Shown here piece after piece: positions 15,119 to 22,544 of a DNA stretch of 64,000 nucleotides (the first letter of the stretch is position 1; each line of letters starts with the position of its first letter). Position numbers and translations under genes: made by a program. This stretch comes from Pseudoduganella violacea (lineage in GTDB: Bacteria; Pseudomonadota; Gammaproteobacteria; Burkholderiales; Burkholderiaceae_D): contig NZ_JACHXD010000022.1 in NCBI RefSeq assembly GCF_014191875.1, positions 1-64,000 of the forward strand, given 5' to 3'. The notes under the pieces are model-generated. The model did not search any database. It was not told the origin of the DNA and was given only the letters and a program-made list of their open reading frames with translations.

Positions 15119-17206
15119 TCAAACCTCGATCATGCCGACCGGCTGGATTTTCAAATGCTGCGTCAGTTCCGAGAACGCGAATACCGGCACCGGGAAGAAT
15201 TCCTCCTCGATCAGCTTGCGCACGGAGCGGCGGATATCGGCCGCCGTCACCAGCACCGGCGGCGCCACCGGCGAGCTGACGCTGTTCGACAGCTCGCCCA
15301 GGCGGTTCAGGATCATCTGCTCGGTTTCCGGTTCGATATCGAGATAACTGCCCTGGCTGGTCTGGCGCATGGCGTTGCGCAGCATATCTTCCAGTTCGGG
15401 CGACAGCAGGATCACTTCGATCAAGCCGTTGCGCGCCACTTCGAAGCACAGCTGCCGCTTCAGGGCCAGCCGCACATAGTCGGCGATCACGTCCGGGTCG
15501 CGCTCCTTGGGCGCCCAATCCAGCGTGGTTTCCAGCAGCAGGCGGGCATTGCGCAGCGAAACGCCCTCGCGCGTCAGGCGCTGCACCACCTCGGTCAGGC
15601 GCGGCAAGGTCACGGCTTTGCCCACCTCCTTGCCCAGTTCCGGGTAGCGGCGCTCGGCCCAGCGCGTAAAGCGGATCACCTCGTTCACGCCGACGAACAT
15701 TTGGCAATTGCGCAGCATCTCCACTTCGATATCGCCGGAGAAGACGGCTTCCCAGCGCTGGAACTGGACGCCGGCGGCGGCCAGCGCCGCCTCGTCCTCG
15801 ATGCGCACCCAATTGCGCTGGCGGCGCGAGCCGGCGATGAGCGCCGCTTGCGCGCTAAAGCCCAGCTCCTCCAGACGGGAGGCCGCCTCCTGGGTCACGC
15901 CCCAGCCGAGGCGGATCTCCTCGTCCACCAGCGGCACTTCCGCCATCAGGAACAATACCCGGCCTTCCGGCACGGCGGGGTGGAAATCGAATTCGATCGG
16001 TTTCAGGTCGGGAATGCCGCGCCGCTCCAGCATGCCGTTGCGCATGACGCGCACCGCGACGCGGATGGCTTCCGCTTCCGGCGTGCCGCGCATGGATTCC
16101 GGCATGCGCAGGATGAAGGGCGTGGTGGCGGAAAAATTGGTCAGGTCGACGATGCTGGCGTTCTGCTTTTCCTTTTCCACGCTCGCTCTTTCGCGCTCGG
16201 CGTCGGCCAGCGGCTTAAGAATGCCCACCATGCCGGAGACGGCCAGTCCCAGCGCGAGGATCAGGAAGACGGCCATCGGCATGCCGGGAATCACGCTGAA
16301 CAGGAGCATGATCGCCGCCGTGGTCAGCAAGGCCTTCGGCTCCTTGAACAGCTCGGCGACGATGTCCTGGCCGATATTGGTTTTCTCGCCATCGCCGTCG
16401 CCGCCGACGCGGGTGGTAATCATGCCGGCGCCGAGGGAAATCAGCAGCGCCGGAATCTGGGCGATCAGCGCGTCGCCGATGGTCAGGATGGAATACACCT
16501 GCATGGCCTGGCCGGCATCCATGCCGCGCTGCACGATGCCGATGGAAATGCCGCCCACCAGGTTAATGGCCACGATGCAGATGCCGGCAATGGCGTCGCC
16601 CTTGACGAACTTCATGGCGCCGTCCATGGCGCCGTGCAGCTGGCTTTCCTGGCCCAGGTGGGCGCGTTTTTCCTTGGCTTCCTCCGCCGTCAGCAGGCCC
16701 GCGCGCAAATCGCTGTCGATCGACATCTGCTTGCCGGGCATCGCATCGAGCGAGAAGCGGGCCGACACTTCGGAGACGCGCTCCGAACCCTTGGTGATGA
16801 CGATGAACTGCACCACGGTCAGAATCAGGAAGATCACCAGCCCCACCACCAGATTGCCGCCCACCACGAAATTGCCGAAGGTTTCGACAATATGGCCGGC
16901 ATCGGCTTCCAGCAGGATCAGGCGCGTGGTCGAGACGGAGATGGCGAGCCGGAACAGGGTGGTCAGCAGCAGCACGGCGGGGAAGGTCGAGAACGCCGTC
17001 GGCCCCGGCATATACATGGCGACGATCACGATCAGGGCCGAGGCCCCGAGACTGCAGGCGATCAGGATGTCGAGCAGCCAGACGGGCATCGGCAGCGCCA
17101 GCATGAAGACAATGCCGATCACCAGGCCGGCCGCGAACAGCTCGGCGCGTTTGGCGAGCTTTGCCGCGATCCCGTTCAGGAACAATACGATGGCCATCGA
17201 CTGCAT
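15119..17206 (-). CDS. sctV: T3SS major export gate SctV (HrcV/LcrD)
   Basis: A 695-aa FlhA/LcrD-family protein. Eight transmembrane helices occupy residues ~15-335. Conserved text includes FPAVLLLTTLFRLAISVSTTR, the FHIPEP-loop region with VITKGSERVSEVSARF and LDAMPGKQMSIDSDLRAG, and GDAIAGICIVAINLVGG. The large cytoplasmic domain forms the nonameric ring that receives chaperones and the SctW gatekeeper. It starts 9 bp after the stop of the 101-aa gene. Confidence 0.97.
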   Translation of the reverse strand: MQSMAIVLFLNGIAAKLAKRAELFAAGLVIGIVFMLALPMPVWLLDILIACSLGASALIVIVAMYMPGPTAFSTFPAVLLLTTLFRLAISVSTTRLILLEADAGHIVETFGNFVVGGNLVVGLVIFLILTVVQFIVITKGSERVSEVSARFSLDAMPGKQMSIDSDLRAGLLTAEEAKEKRAHLGQESQLHGAMDGAMKFVKGDAIAGICIVAINLVGGISIGIVQRGMDAGQAMQVYSILTIGDALIAQIPALLISLGAGMITTRVGGDGDGEKTNIGQDIVAELFKEPKALLTTAAIMLLFSVIPGMPMAVFLILALGLAVSGMVGILKPLADAERERASVEKEKQNASIVDLTNFSATTPFILRMPESMRGTPEAEAIRVAVRVMRNGMLERRGIPDLKPIEFDFHPAVPEGRVLFLMAEVPLVDEEIRLGWGVTQEAASRLEELGFSAQAALIAGSRRQRNWVRIEDEAALAAAGVQFQRWEAVFSGDIEVEMLRNCQMFVGVNEVIRFTRWAERRYPELGKEVGKAVTLPRLTEVVQRLTREGVSLRNARLLLETTLDWAPKERDPDVIADYVRLALKRQLCFEVARNGLIEVILLSPELEDMLRNAMRQTSQGSYLDIEPETEQMILNRLGELSNSVSSPVAPPVLVTAADIRRSVRKLIEEEFFPVPVFAFSELTQHLKIQPVGMIEV

Positions 17207-17215
17207 ATGGTTTCC

Positions 17216-17521
17216 TTATGCCGGCTGGCGCCGTTTAATCAGGTCGAGACAGGACGCCAGCGGCCCTGTCGCACTGCCGCTGCCGCCTTGCGCCAGGCCA
17301 TAGGCCGCGCGCAGGACGTTCAGATCGGCCGGGTAGCCCAGCTCCACGCCCGCGAAGCCGGCCAGCAGCAGCAGGTGCCGCTCGCCCGGCCACAGGCCGA
17401 GGCAGGCGCGCGCCAGCGCATACGCGTCTTCATGCTGCATGGCGCCGATGTGCCCCCACACCAGGCCGATGGCCACCGTCAGTTCCCCCGCCATCATCGT
17501 CCGCTTCCCGCTCCCTTGCAT
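17216..17521 (-). CDS. Small T3SS protein with TPR-like helices (YscG/SctG-like position)
   Basis: A 101-aa helical protein. Its core (EDAYALARACLGLWPGERHLLLLAGFAGVEL) reads like tetratricopeptide helix pairs, as in the YscG/SsaH class of needle chaperones or HrpB1-type proteins. AAGGAG stands 6 bases before the ATG at 17521, giving a confident start. Its first 92 bp overlap the end of the 174-aa gene in another frame. A chaperone for a pilus or needle subunit is the best guess. Confidence 0.6.
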   Translation of the reverse strand: MQGSGKRTMMAGELTVAIGLVWGHIGAMQHEDAYALARACLGLWPGERHLLLLAGFAGVELGYPADLNVLRAAYGLAQGGSGSATGPLASCLDLIKRRQPA

Positions 17522-17954
17522 CGTCGTCTCCTTGCGCCAGTGGTAAAGCCCGGTCCGGCTCGCCGTCGCTGCGCCGCATTTGCTGCCAGCGCAGCCGCAT
17601 CTGCACCGCCTGCTCCACGATGCGGATCGCATCGAGATACGTGCCGCGCGCTTCCTGCGGCTCGGCCAGGGCCTGCTCCAGCAGCAGCTTTTGCAGGCCG
17701 CGCAACGGCGGCAGCGGGTTGCCGCGCCAGACCGGATTATCGAAGCTGAGCGGTGCGCCAATGCTCTGGCTCAGCATCTGCAGCTTGGGGTCGGGACCGG
17801 GTCCCGGCGGCGGCAGCGATAAGGCTTCCTCGCCGGGCTGCAGCAGGGGCCGCGACTTCGGCGTCGGCAGGGCCGCCGTCAGGCTGTGGATTTCGGCGTC
17901 GTGCAAGCCTTGCTGGCCCAGGCCGGACACCTCATTGGAACGCGTCCTGATCAC
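17430..17954 (-). CDS. Unknown T3SS-locus protein overlapping the next gene
   Basis: A frame of 174 aa starting at a GTG (17954) that overlaps the stop of the 110-aa gene. Residues 1-135 look like a real protein: a Pro-rich stretch (PPPGPGPDPKLQMLSQSIG), then helix-forming text with LLLEQALAEPQ and YLDAIRIVEQAVQMRLRWQQM. The last ~30 residues are Asp/Gly/Arg/His-rich and read through the start of the 101-aa gene, as expected of sequence not selected in this frame. Either the overlap is genuine or a frameshift has removed an earlier stop. The middle resembles a short export-component helix, but I cannot name it. Confidence 0.5.
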   Translation of the reverse strand: MIRTRSNEVSGLGQQGLHDAEIHSLTAALPTPKSRPLLQPGEEALSLPPPGPGPDPKLQMLSQSIGAPLSFDNPVWRGNPLPPLRGLQKLLLEQALAEPQEARGTYLDAIRIVEQAVQMRLRWQQMRRSDGEPDRALPLAQGDDDAREREADDDGGGTDGGHRPGVGAHRRHAA

Positions 17955-18283
17955 AGCAGCAGCTCCTCGGCCAAAGCCCAATCGTCTTCATCGAGGGCCG
18001 CCGCTTCGCTGTCGGAACAGCGGCGGACCAGATACCAACTGCCATCGTTGAACAGGGCCGGCAGCCAGGCGCCGCAGCGGCGCACATCGCTGCCGCGGCG
18101 GTGCAACAGGGCCGCCGCCCGCAGCGTCCGGCCCGCCGGCAAGCCGACGGCCACCAGCGCCCCCTGCTCCTGGGGATAGACGAACAGGCGCAAGCCCGCT
18201 TCCGTCGTCGCCGCCGCCACGGCGTCGTGCAGCCGGGCCTGCGCCAGCAGATGGGCGCACAGCGTGTTTTCTCCGTAGTTCAT
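17951..18283 (-). CDS. Small chaperone-like T3SS protein (110 aa)
   Basis: A 110-aa soluble protein with beta-rich text (LRLFVYPQEQGALVAVGL, GSWYLVRRC) between two helices and an acidic C-terminus (LDEDDWALAEELL). That is the layout of class I T3SS chaperones such as SycN/YscB, which partner gatekeeper proteins. It is coupled by 4-bp overlaps both to the 172-aa gene upstream and to the 174-aa gene downstream. Its place right after the sctW genes supports a gatekeeper chaperone, as inference. Confidence 0.55.
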   Translation of the reverse strand: MNYGENTLCAHLLAQARLHDAVAAATTEAGLRLFVYPQEQGALVAVGLPAGRTLRAAALLHRRGSDVRRCGAWLPALFNDGSWYLVRRCSDSEAAALDEDDWALAEELLL

Positions 18284-18798
18284 GGTCGGCCTCCCGGTGC
18301 CCTCTGTTTTTCGGCGGCGACGCGCGCCATGATCGACTCGCGCCATTGCAGCTCCTGGCGCTCGGCCTTGCTCAGCAAGGTCGGCAACTCGGAGCGCGCG
18401 CTCTGGGCGTGGCGCTGCAGCTCGTCCAGCAACTCGCGCCGCGTCAGCAGTTTTTCCGCCGGCCACAGCGTGGTCGGCAAGCTTTCCATCGCCACGCGCA
18501 GCAGCCCCCAAGCGCGGCAACGGGCGGCGGCACTGAGCCGCCTGGCGTCGCCGATCTGTCCCATCAGGGCGGTGGCCTTGGCCTTGCCCCAACCGGTTTC
18601 GGCCGCCGTCAGCAACAGCACCGCCAGCGCGGGCACGTCGAGCAAAGCCACCATCTGCGCCTGGTCGGCCAGATCGCGCCGCAAGGCTTCGGCAATGCCG
18701 AAGGCCGATTTAACGATGGTAAATGCGCTGGCGTCCGACATCGTCAGCCAGTAGCGCCCCATGCTGCGCTGCGGATTGCGCCGCAAATCCGATCTCAT
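18280..18798 (-). CDS. Possible second half of the T3SS gatekeeper (TyeA-like role) or unknown
   Basis: A 172-aa helical protein with a strong ribosome site (AAAGGAGG seven bases before ATG). It lies 11 bp after sctW. The central helices (LLDVPALAVLLLTAAETGWGK) and the Arg/Trp-rich middle recall the C-terminal halves of HrpJ/InvE-type gatekeepers, which in Yersinia are a separate gene (tyeA). With SctW it would add up to ~440 aa, near the size of a full gatekeeper. This is a weak structural reading; another chaperone or regulator is possible. Confidence 0.45.
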   Translation of the reverse strand: MRSDLRRNPQRSMGRYWLTMSDASAFTIVKSAFGIAEALRRDLADQAQMVALLDVPALAVLLLTAAETGWGKAKATALMGQIGDARRLSAAARCRAWGLLRVAMESLPTTLWPAEKLLTRRELLDELQRHAQSARSELPTLLSKAERQELQWRESIMARVAAEKQRAPGGRP

Positions 18799-18809
18799 GC
18801 CGCCTCCTT

Positions 18810-19613
18810 TTAAAATCCCGTCATCATGCGCGAACGCAGGCTGTCCATGGCCGACATGCAGTGTTCGGCGCCGAAGTTGCGTATCAGGGCTTTGAGCATG
18901 GTCAGCGCCGTCAGCGGCGCATCCTGGTTGCCCTTCTGTTTTGCGCCGATCAGGAAGCGCATCTCGCGCGTCGACGGCAGCGGTTCGCTGTCGGCCATGA
19001 CTTCCAGCGCGCCATGCAGATCCTCGGTTTCCTGCAAGGCCTTGCGCAAGGCGCCCGAGCTGCGCTGCATCATGTCGCTCATCATTTCATTGAGCGCGCC
19101 TTTCAGATTCTTTTTCTTATAGGCGCTCAAGCCGTCCAGGCCATCGACATCGCGCGCGGCTTCCAGCAAAGCGTTATAGCTTTGCACCGGATCGAAGCGC
19201 TCGGCCAGCATGGCTTCGGCGGCGGCGCGGCCATCCTGGCTGCTGTCCTGGCGCAGCAGGTCGAGCGTGCGGCGCACCGGCTGCCAGTCGTCGCGCTCGT
19301 CGTCGTCGCTCTCCTCCTTCGCCTGCACCTGCGCGGCCTTGCCGCTTTGCTGGGTGCGCGGCCGTTCGCGCGGCTGTGGACGCGGCGCCGGACGCGGGCC
19401 GGTCGAGGCCTGGCGCTGCGCCAGGGATTTTTTCTGGTAGTGCAGGTCGCGCATGCCGGCTTCGGCGTCGATCGCCTCCTGCGGCTTCAGCTCGACCGCA
19501 GCCGGTCCGGCGGCACGGCCCGGACGCAGCAGCGGCAGCGGCGCCTGGCCCGCCAGGGGCGGCGGCAGCTCCTGCGGAGCGGGGGTATAGGTGTTTTGCT
19601 GTACGCTTTTCAT
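18810..19613 (-). CDS. sctW: T3SS gatekeeper SctW (HrpJ/YopN/InvE-like)
   Basis: A 267-aa protein heading the main T3SS operon. The first ~110 residues are Gln/Pro/Ala-rich and disordered, a likely export signal and chaperone-binding region. From ~115 on it is helical (RRTLDLLRQDSSQ, RFDPVQSYNALLEAARD, NLKGALNEMMSDMMQRS), in keeping with the first HrpJ-like X-bundle. Gatekeepers block early release of effectors and sense the translocon. Position next to the sigma factor equals hrpJ beside hrpL in P. syringae. The start codon lies only 6 bp after the hrp box, so the transcript may be leaderless. Confidence 0.7.
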   Translation of the reverse strand: MKSVQQNTYTPAPQELPPPLAGQAPLPLLRPGRAAGPAAVELKPQEAIDAEAGMRDLHYQKKSLAQRQASTGPRPAPRPQPRERPRTQQSGKAAQVQAKEESDDDERDDWQPVRRTLDLLRQDSSQDGRAAAEAMLAERFDPVQSYNALLEAARDVDGLDGLSAYKKKNLKGALNEMMSDMMQRSSGALRKALQETEDLHGALEVMADSEPLPSTREMRFLIGAKQKGNQDAPLTALTMLKALIRNFGAEHCMSAMDSLRSRMMTGF

Positions 19614-19619
19614 GCAGGA

Positions 19620-19648
19620 TCAGTGGCGCCCAAGGCCGGCCTGGTTCC
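19620..19648 (-). promoter_or_regulatory. hrp box before sctW operon
   Basis: Minus strand: GGAACC, 16 bases, CCACTGA, an exact match to the HrpL consensus. The -10-like half ends 6 bp before the sctW ATG (19613), so transcription would begin at or very near the start codon. No Shine-Dalgarno sequence is present there. Confidence 0.85.
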
Positions 19649-19816
19649 GTGCCGGACGGCGCCGGCGGCAAGCGCTTTCCTCAACTTTTTTCAAAGTCTC
19701 ATCAATGTTCAAGGAAGTACGACATCGCGCCCGGCCCCTGCTATCTTGACCCGGACTAAAGCCAGGACTGGCCATGCCCTGTCCTCCAATCCATTCAAGA
19801 CCCGTGGGAGATTCTC

Positions 19817-20431
19817 ATGCTTCAGACCATGCTCGCTGCCACCGACACCCTGCACCTCCGCCACGCCGGCGCGGCGCCCGTGAGCGCCAGGATATACACC
19901 TTGCACGACCAGCCCGTCGCCGCCGTCTCGCGCAGCATCGATCTGGAGCAGCTGTATGCCAAACACCGCGTGCATCTGCTGCGCTTTGTGCAGCGCTATC
20001 TGGGCAACCAGAGCGACGCCGAGGATGTGGTGCAAAACACCTTCGTGGAAGCGATGCGTTGCGTCGATCACTTTTCCGGCCTGTCGAAGCCATCCACCTG
20101 GCTGTTCGGCATTGCGCTGAACCTGGCGCGCAACCAGGTGCGGCGCAATTGCGCCGACCGTTACGAGGAAATCGACGACAGTTTTCTGGAGCAGATCGTC
20201 GACAGCCACGCCGACCCCGCCCTGCAATGCGAGCTGCACCAGATGGCCGGCCTCGTCGACAGCCTGCTCGCCGATCTGCCGGCGCCGATCCGGCATACGT
20301 TTGAAGCGGTGCTCGATGGGGAAATGAGTTATGACGCCGCCGCCAAGGAACTGGGCATCCCGATCGGCACCGTGCGTTCGCGCGTGTCGCGGGTGCGCGC
20401 GGCGGCGCGCCGGCAGTGCGGCCTTGACTAA
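19817..20431 (+). CDS. ECF sigma factor, HrpL-like activator of the T3SS regulon
   Basis: A 204-aa sigma-70 family protein of the ECF type. After a ~40-residue extension, region 2 contains LYAKHRVHLLRFVQRYLGNQSDAEDVVQNTF and region 2.4-like STWLFGIALNLARNQVRR. Region 4 has LPAPIRHTFEAV and the recognition helix SYDAAAKELGIPIGTVRSRVSRVR. It is divergent from sctW, and seven promoters of the HrpL type lie in the locus, so it is very probably their sigma factor. GGGAG six bases before the ATG supports the start. No anti-sigma gene follows. What turns it on is not evident: no sigma-54 site or hrp box was found upstream. Confidence 0.88.
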   Translation: MLQTMLAATDTLHLRHAGAAPVSARIYTLHDQPVAAVSRSIDLEQLYAKHRVHLLRFVQRYLGNQSDAEDVVQNTFVEAMRCVDHFSGLSKPSTWLFGIALNLARNQVRRNCADRYEEIDDSFLEQIVDSHADPALQCELHQMAGLVDSLLADLPAPIRHTFEAVLDGEMSYDAAAKELGIPIGTVRSRVSRVRAAARRQCGLD

Positions 20432-20471
20432 AGTCTTGCGGAAGACCGGGGCGGCATTCCCGCGCCGGGCA

Positions 20472-20900
20472 TCAACAGGGCGCCGGCTGGTCCAGCAGCA
20501 TGCCGGCCTGCCAGGCCTGGGCCAGGTCGGCCGTGTCGAGCATGGCGTCCATGACGCTGCGCTCATCGCGGAACGCGGCCAGCGCCATCCTGCGCACCAC
20601 GATATGGCAGCCTTCCTCGTCATGCCACAGGCAATCGAAGCCGTCGCCGTCCATGCCGGGCCGCGCCTGCGCGGTCTGGGCCGACGCGGGCAGCCGCGGC
20701 AGGCGCACCGAGATGTGCAGGCAGTCGCCGCCGGGACCCGCGTCCACCGTGGCACGCGCCACCGCGCCGCCCAGTTGCAGCTCCAGCACCGGCGGCACGG
20801 CCGCGTCCTGCCCCGCCAGCGCGCATAGCTCCGCCAGGAGCTGCAGCAGCGCCTGGCGGGAACCATCAAGTGGTCGGCTTGCGGGGGAATCGGATGGCAC
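20472..20900 (-). CDS. Small acidic protein, T3SS class I chaperone-like (142 aa)
   Basis: A 142-aa acidic protein starting at a GTG. It shows the alternating strands and helices of CesT/SycE-type chaperones (LLQLLAELCALAG, VPPVLELQLGGAVARATV, CLHISVRLPRLP, CHIVVRRMALAAF, ending in MLLDQPAPC). It ends the accessory operon headed by the hrp box at 26727-26755, 114 bp after the second methyltransferase. It is convergent with the sigma factor gene. Its client is unknown; the HrpK-like protein or the large effector are candidates. Confidence 0.55.
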   Translation of the reverse strand: MPSDSPASRPLDGSRQALLQLLAELCALAGQDAAVPPVLELQLGGAVARATVDAGPGGDCLHISVRLPRLPASAQTAQARPGMDGDGFDCLWHDEEGCHIVVRRMALAAFRDERSVMDAMLDTADLAQAWQAGMLLDQPAPC

Positions 20901-21014
20901 GGGGCGGCCTTCTATCGTCGATGCGCGGGCGGAATGCCGGGCCGGACCCGACGCCGGCCGGCACCGGGGTATTTTACCAGCGCGGCGGCGGCGGCCGCGC
21001 CGGAGCGGCGGCGC

Positions 21015-22544
21015 TTACAGCATGTCCAGGCTGCGCCAGATCGGCAGCCGGTGTTCCAGAATGGCCGCCACCGTGCACGGCAAACCTTCACGCAAGGCCT
21101 GCAACGCCGCTTCGGCCGCGCTACCGGGGACGCAGACTGCCAGGTGGGCGTGCAGCAGCGCCGCCACCTGGCGGCACACCGCTTCGCGCTCCGGCGGCGT
21201 GGCGGCCGGCGCCTGCGCCAGGCAGTGGTAGACCAGGCGCTGGGCCAGGCCCGAACGCAGGCCGCCGCCCAGGCGCGGCGCGGCAAGCGCCTGATAGTGA
21301 TCGCTCAGCGTGGACTGGGCCGCAATCGCCCGGTTCAGGCGGTGCGCGGGCGCGGCGTCGCTGCGCGCGTTCTCCAGGAAGAAGCAGGTGGCCTGGCCGG
21401 CCGCCACCAGCTGCGTGGCCATACGCGCCACCGCCGCCAGGCCGCCCGCCTGCCGCGGCGCCAGCTCGGCGAACGAACGCGGCCCGGCGGCCAGCGCGGC
21501 CAGCACGTCCTCGGACTCAGCGGCCGCGGCGTCGGCCGTGCCTTGCCCCGCCGGCGCCGCTTCCGGCACCGCCGTCAGCACCAGTCCCAGTTGCGCCAGC
21601 CATTGCGCCTGGCGGGCCGCGCTCATGCGGCGCGCGCCGCGCACATAGACGTCCTCGCGGAAGCTGGTGTTCAGCAGGTAGTCGCGCACCGTTTCGCGCC
21701 AGCGGGCGTCGGCGACGCCCTCCATGACGGCTTGCTGCTGCGGGCTCAGCTTGTCGCCGAAGGCGCGCGCCAGGCTGGCCGGGCCGATGTAATCGAGTTT
21801 GGCCTGCGCCAGTTCGGCGGCGACGTCGGCGTGATAGCAGGGCTGCCAGCCGCTGTTCAGGTATTCATGCGCCAGGTAGCCCGCCTTGTCCTGGGCCAGC
21901 GAGGCCATGCTTTGCTCGAGCTGCGGATTGTCGTCGAAGTAGGCGGCGCCGGCCTGGGCCAGCTGCTGCGCCAGCGCATGCGCCTGGCGCAATTGCTGGG
22001 CGCGCGGTGCCGGGTAGCTGTTCGCATGGTCGAGCAACAGCCGCTGCAGCGGCAGGATTTTGCTCCAGCCGGGCATGGCGTTGTAGTTCACGTAGACGAT
22101 GCCGCCCGGCTTCAGGTAGCGGCGGATGAAGGCCACCACGCTGGCGCGGTTGGCCGGCGTGATCCAGCTGTACACGCCGTACATGGTGATGTAATCGAGC
22201 GGCGGCAGATCCACCGCACCGGCCGCCAGATCGGCGAAGCTGCATTCGAGGTGGGTCATGTTTTCAAGCTGCGCTTCGTCCGCCAGCTGGCGCGCGCTCG
22301 CCACATGGGCCGGATTGAAATCGTTGGCGAAGAAGCGGCCGCGCGGATGGCTGGCGGCGAGGATATTGGCCGTCAAGCCCATGCCGGCGCCCAGCTCGAA
22401 ATAGGTGAAAGGGCGGCCGGACGGCAGTGGTTCCACGCCATTCAGAATGCAGGCGATATTCAGGTGGTCCGGCCCTTGTTCCGGAAAGAAGGCCGCCGGA
22501 TAGTCGATGTCGGCCACATAGCCGTCGCTCCAGTTCATCATCAT
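21015..22544 (-). CDS. SAM-dependent methyltransferase with methyltransferase-regulatory domain (second of pair)
   Basis: A 509-aa protein. The N-terminal Rossmann domain carries motif I FELGAGMGLTANILAA (about residues 47-62), motif II-like FFANDFNPAHV, and acidic/aromatic text YITMYGVYSWI before the post-motif VYVNYNAMPGWS. The C-terminal ~300 residues match the regulatory domain family (PF10119 type). Rickettsial protein-lysine methyltransferases acting on outer-membrane protein B have, as I recall, a similar size and layout. It overlaps its partner by 4 bp (ATGA). Identity with the partner is clear over the whole length, so the pair arose by tandem duplication. Substrate unknown. Confidence 0.85.
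   Translation of the reverse strand: MMMNWSDGYVADIDYPAAFFPEQGPDHLNIACILNGVEPLPSGRPFTYFELGAGMGLTANILAASHPRGRFFANDFNPAHVASARQLADEAQLENMTHLECSFADLAAGAVDLPPLDYITMYGVYSWITPANRASVVAFIRRYLKPGGIVYVNYNAMPGWSKILPLQRLLLDHANSYPAPRAQQLRQAHALAQQLAQAGAAYFDDNPQLEQSMASLAQDKAGYLAHEYLNSGWQPCYHADVAAELAQAKLDYIGPASLARAFGDKLSPQQQAVMEGVADARWRETVRDYLLNTSFREDVYVRGARRMSAARQAQWLAQLGLVLTAVPEAAPAGQGTADAAAAESEDVLAALAAGPRSFAELAPRQAGGLAAVARMATQLVAAGQATCFFLENARSDAAPAHRLNRAIAAQSTLSDHYQALAAPRLGGGLRSGLAQRLVYHCLAQAPAATPPEREAVCRQVAALLHAHLAVCVPGSAAEAALQALREGLPCTVAAILEHRLPIWRSLDML

Noticed and set aside
15155..17749. An 864-codon plus-strand frame across sctV
   Set aside because: Low-complexity His/Asp/Gln sequence; antisense shadow of sctV and neighbours.
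19649..19816. Sigma-54 or hrp promoter for the ECF sigma gene
   Set aside because: No GG-N10-GC site and no GGAACC box in the plus orientation; the promoter could not be identified.
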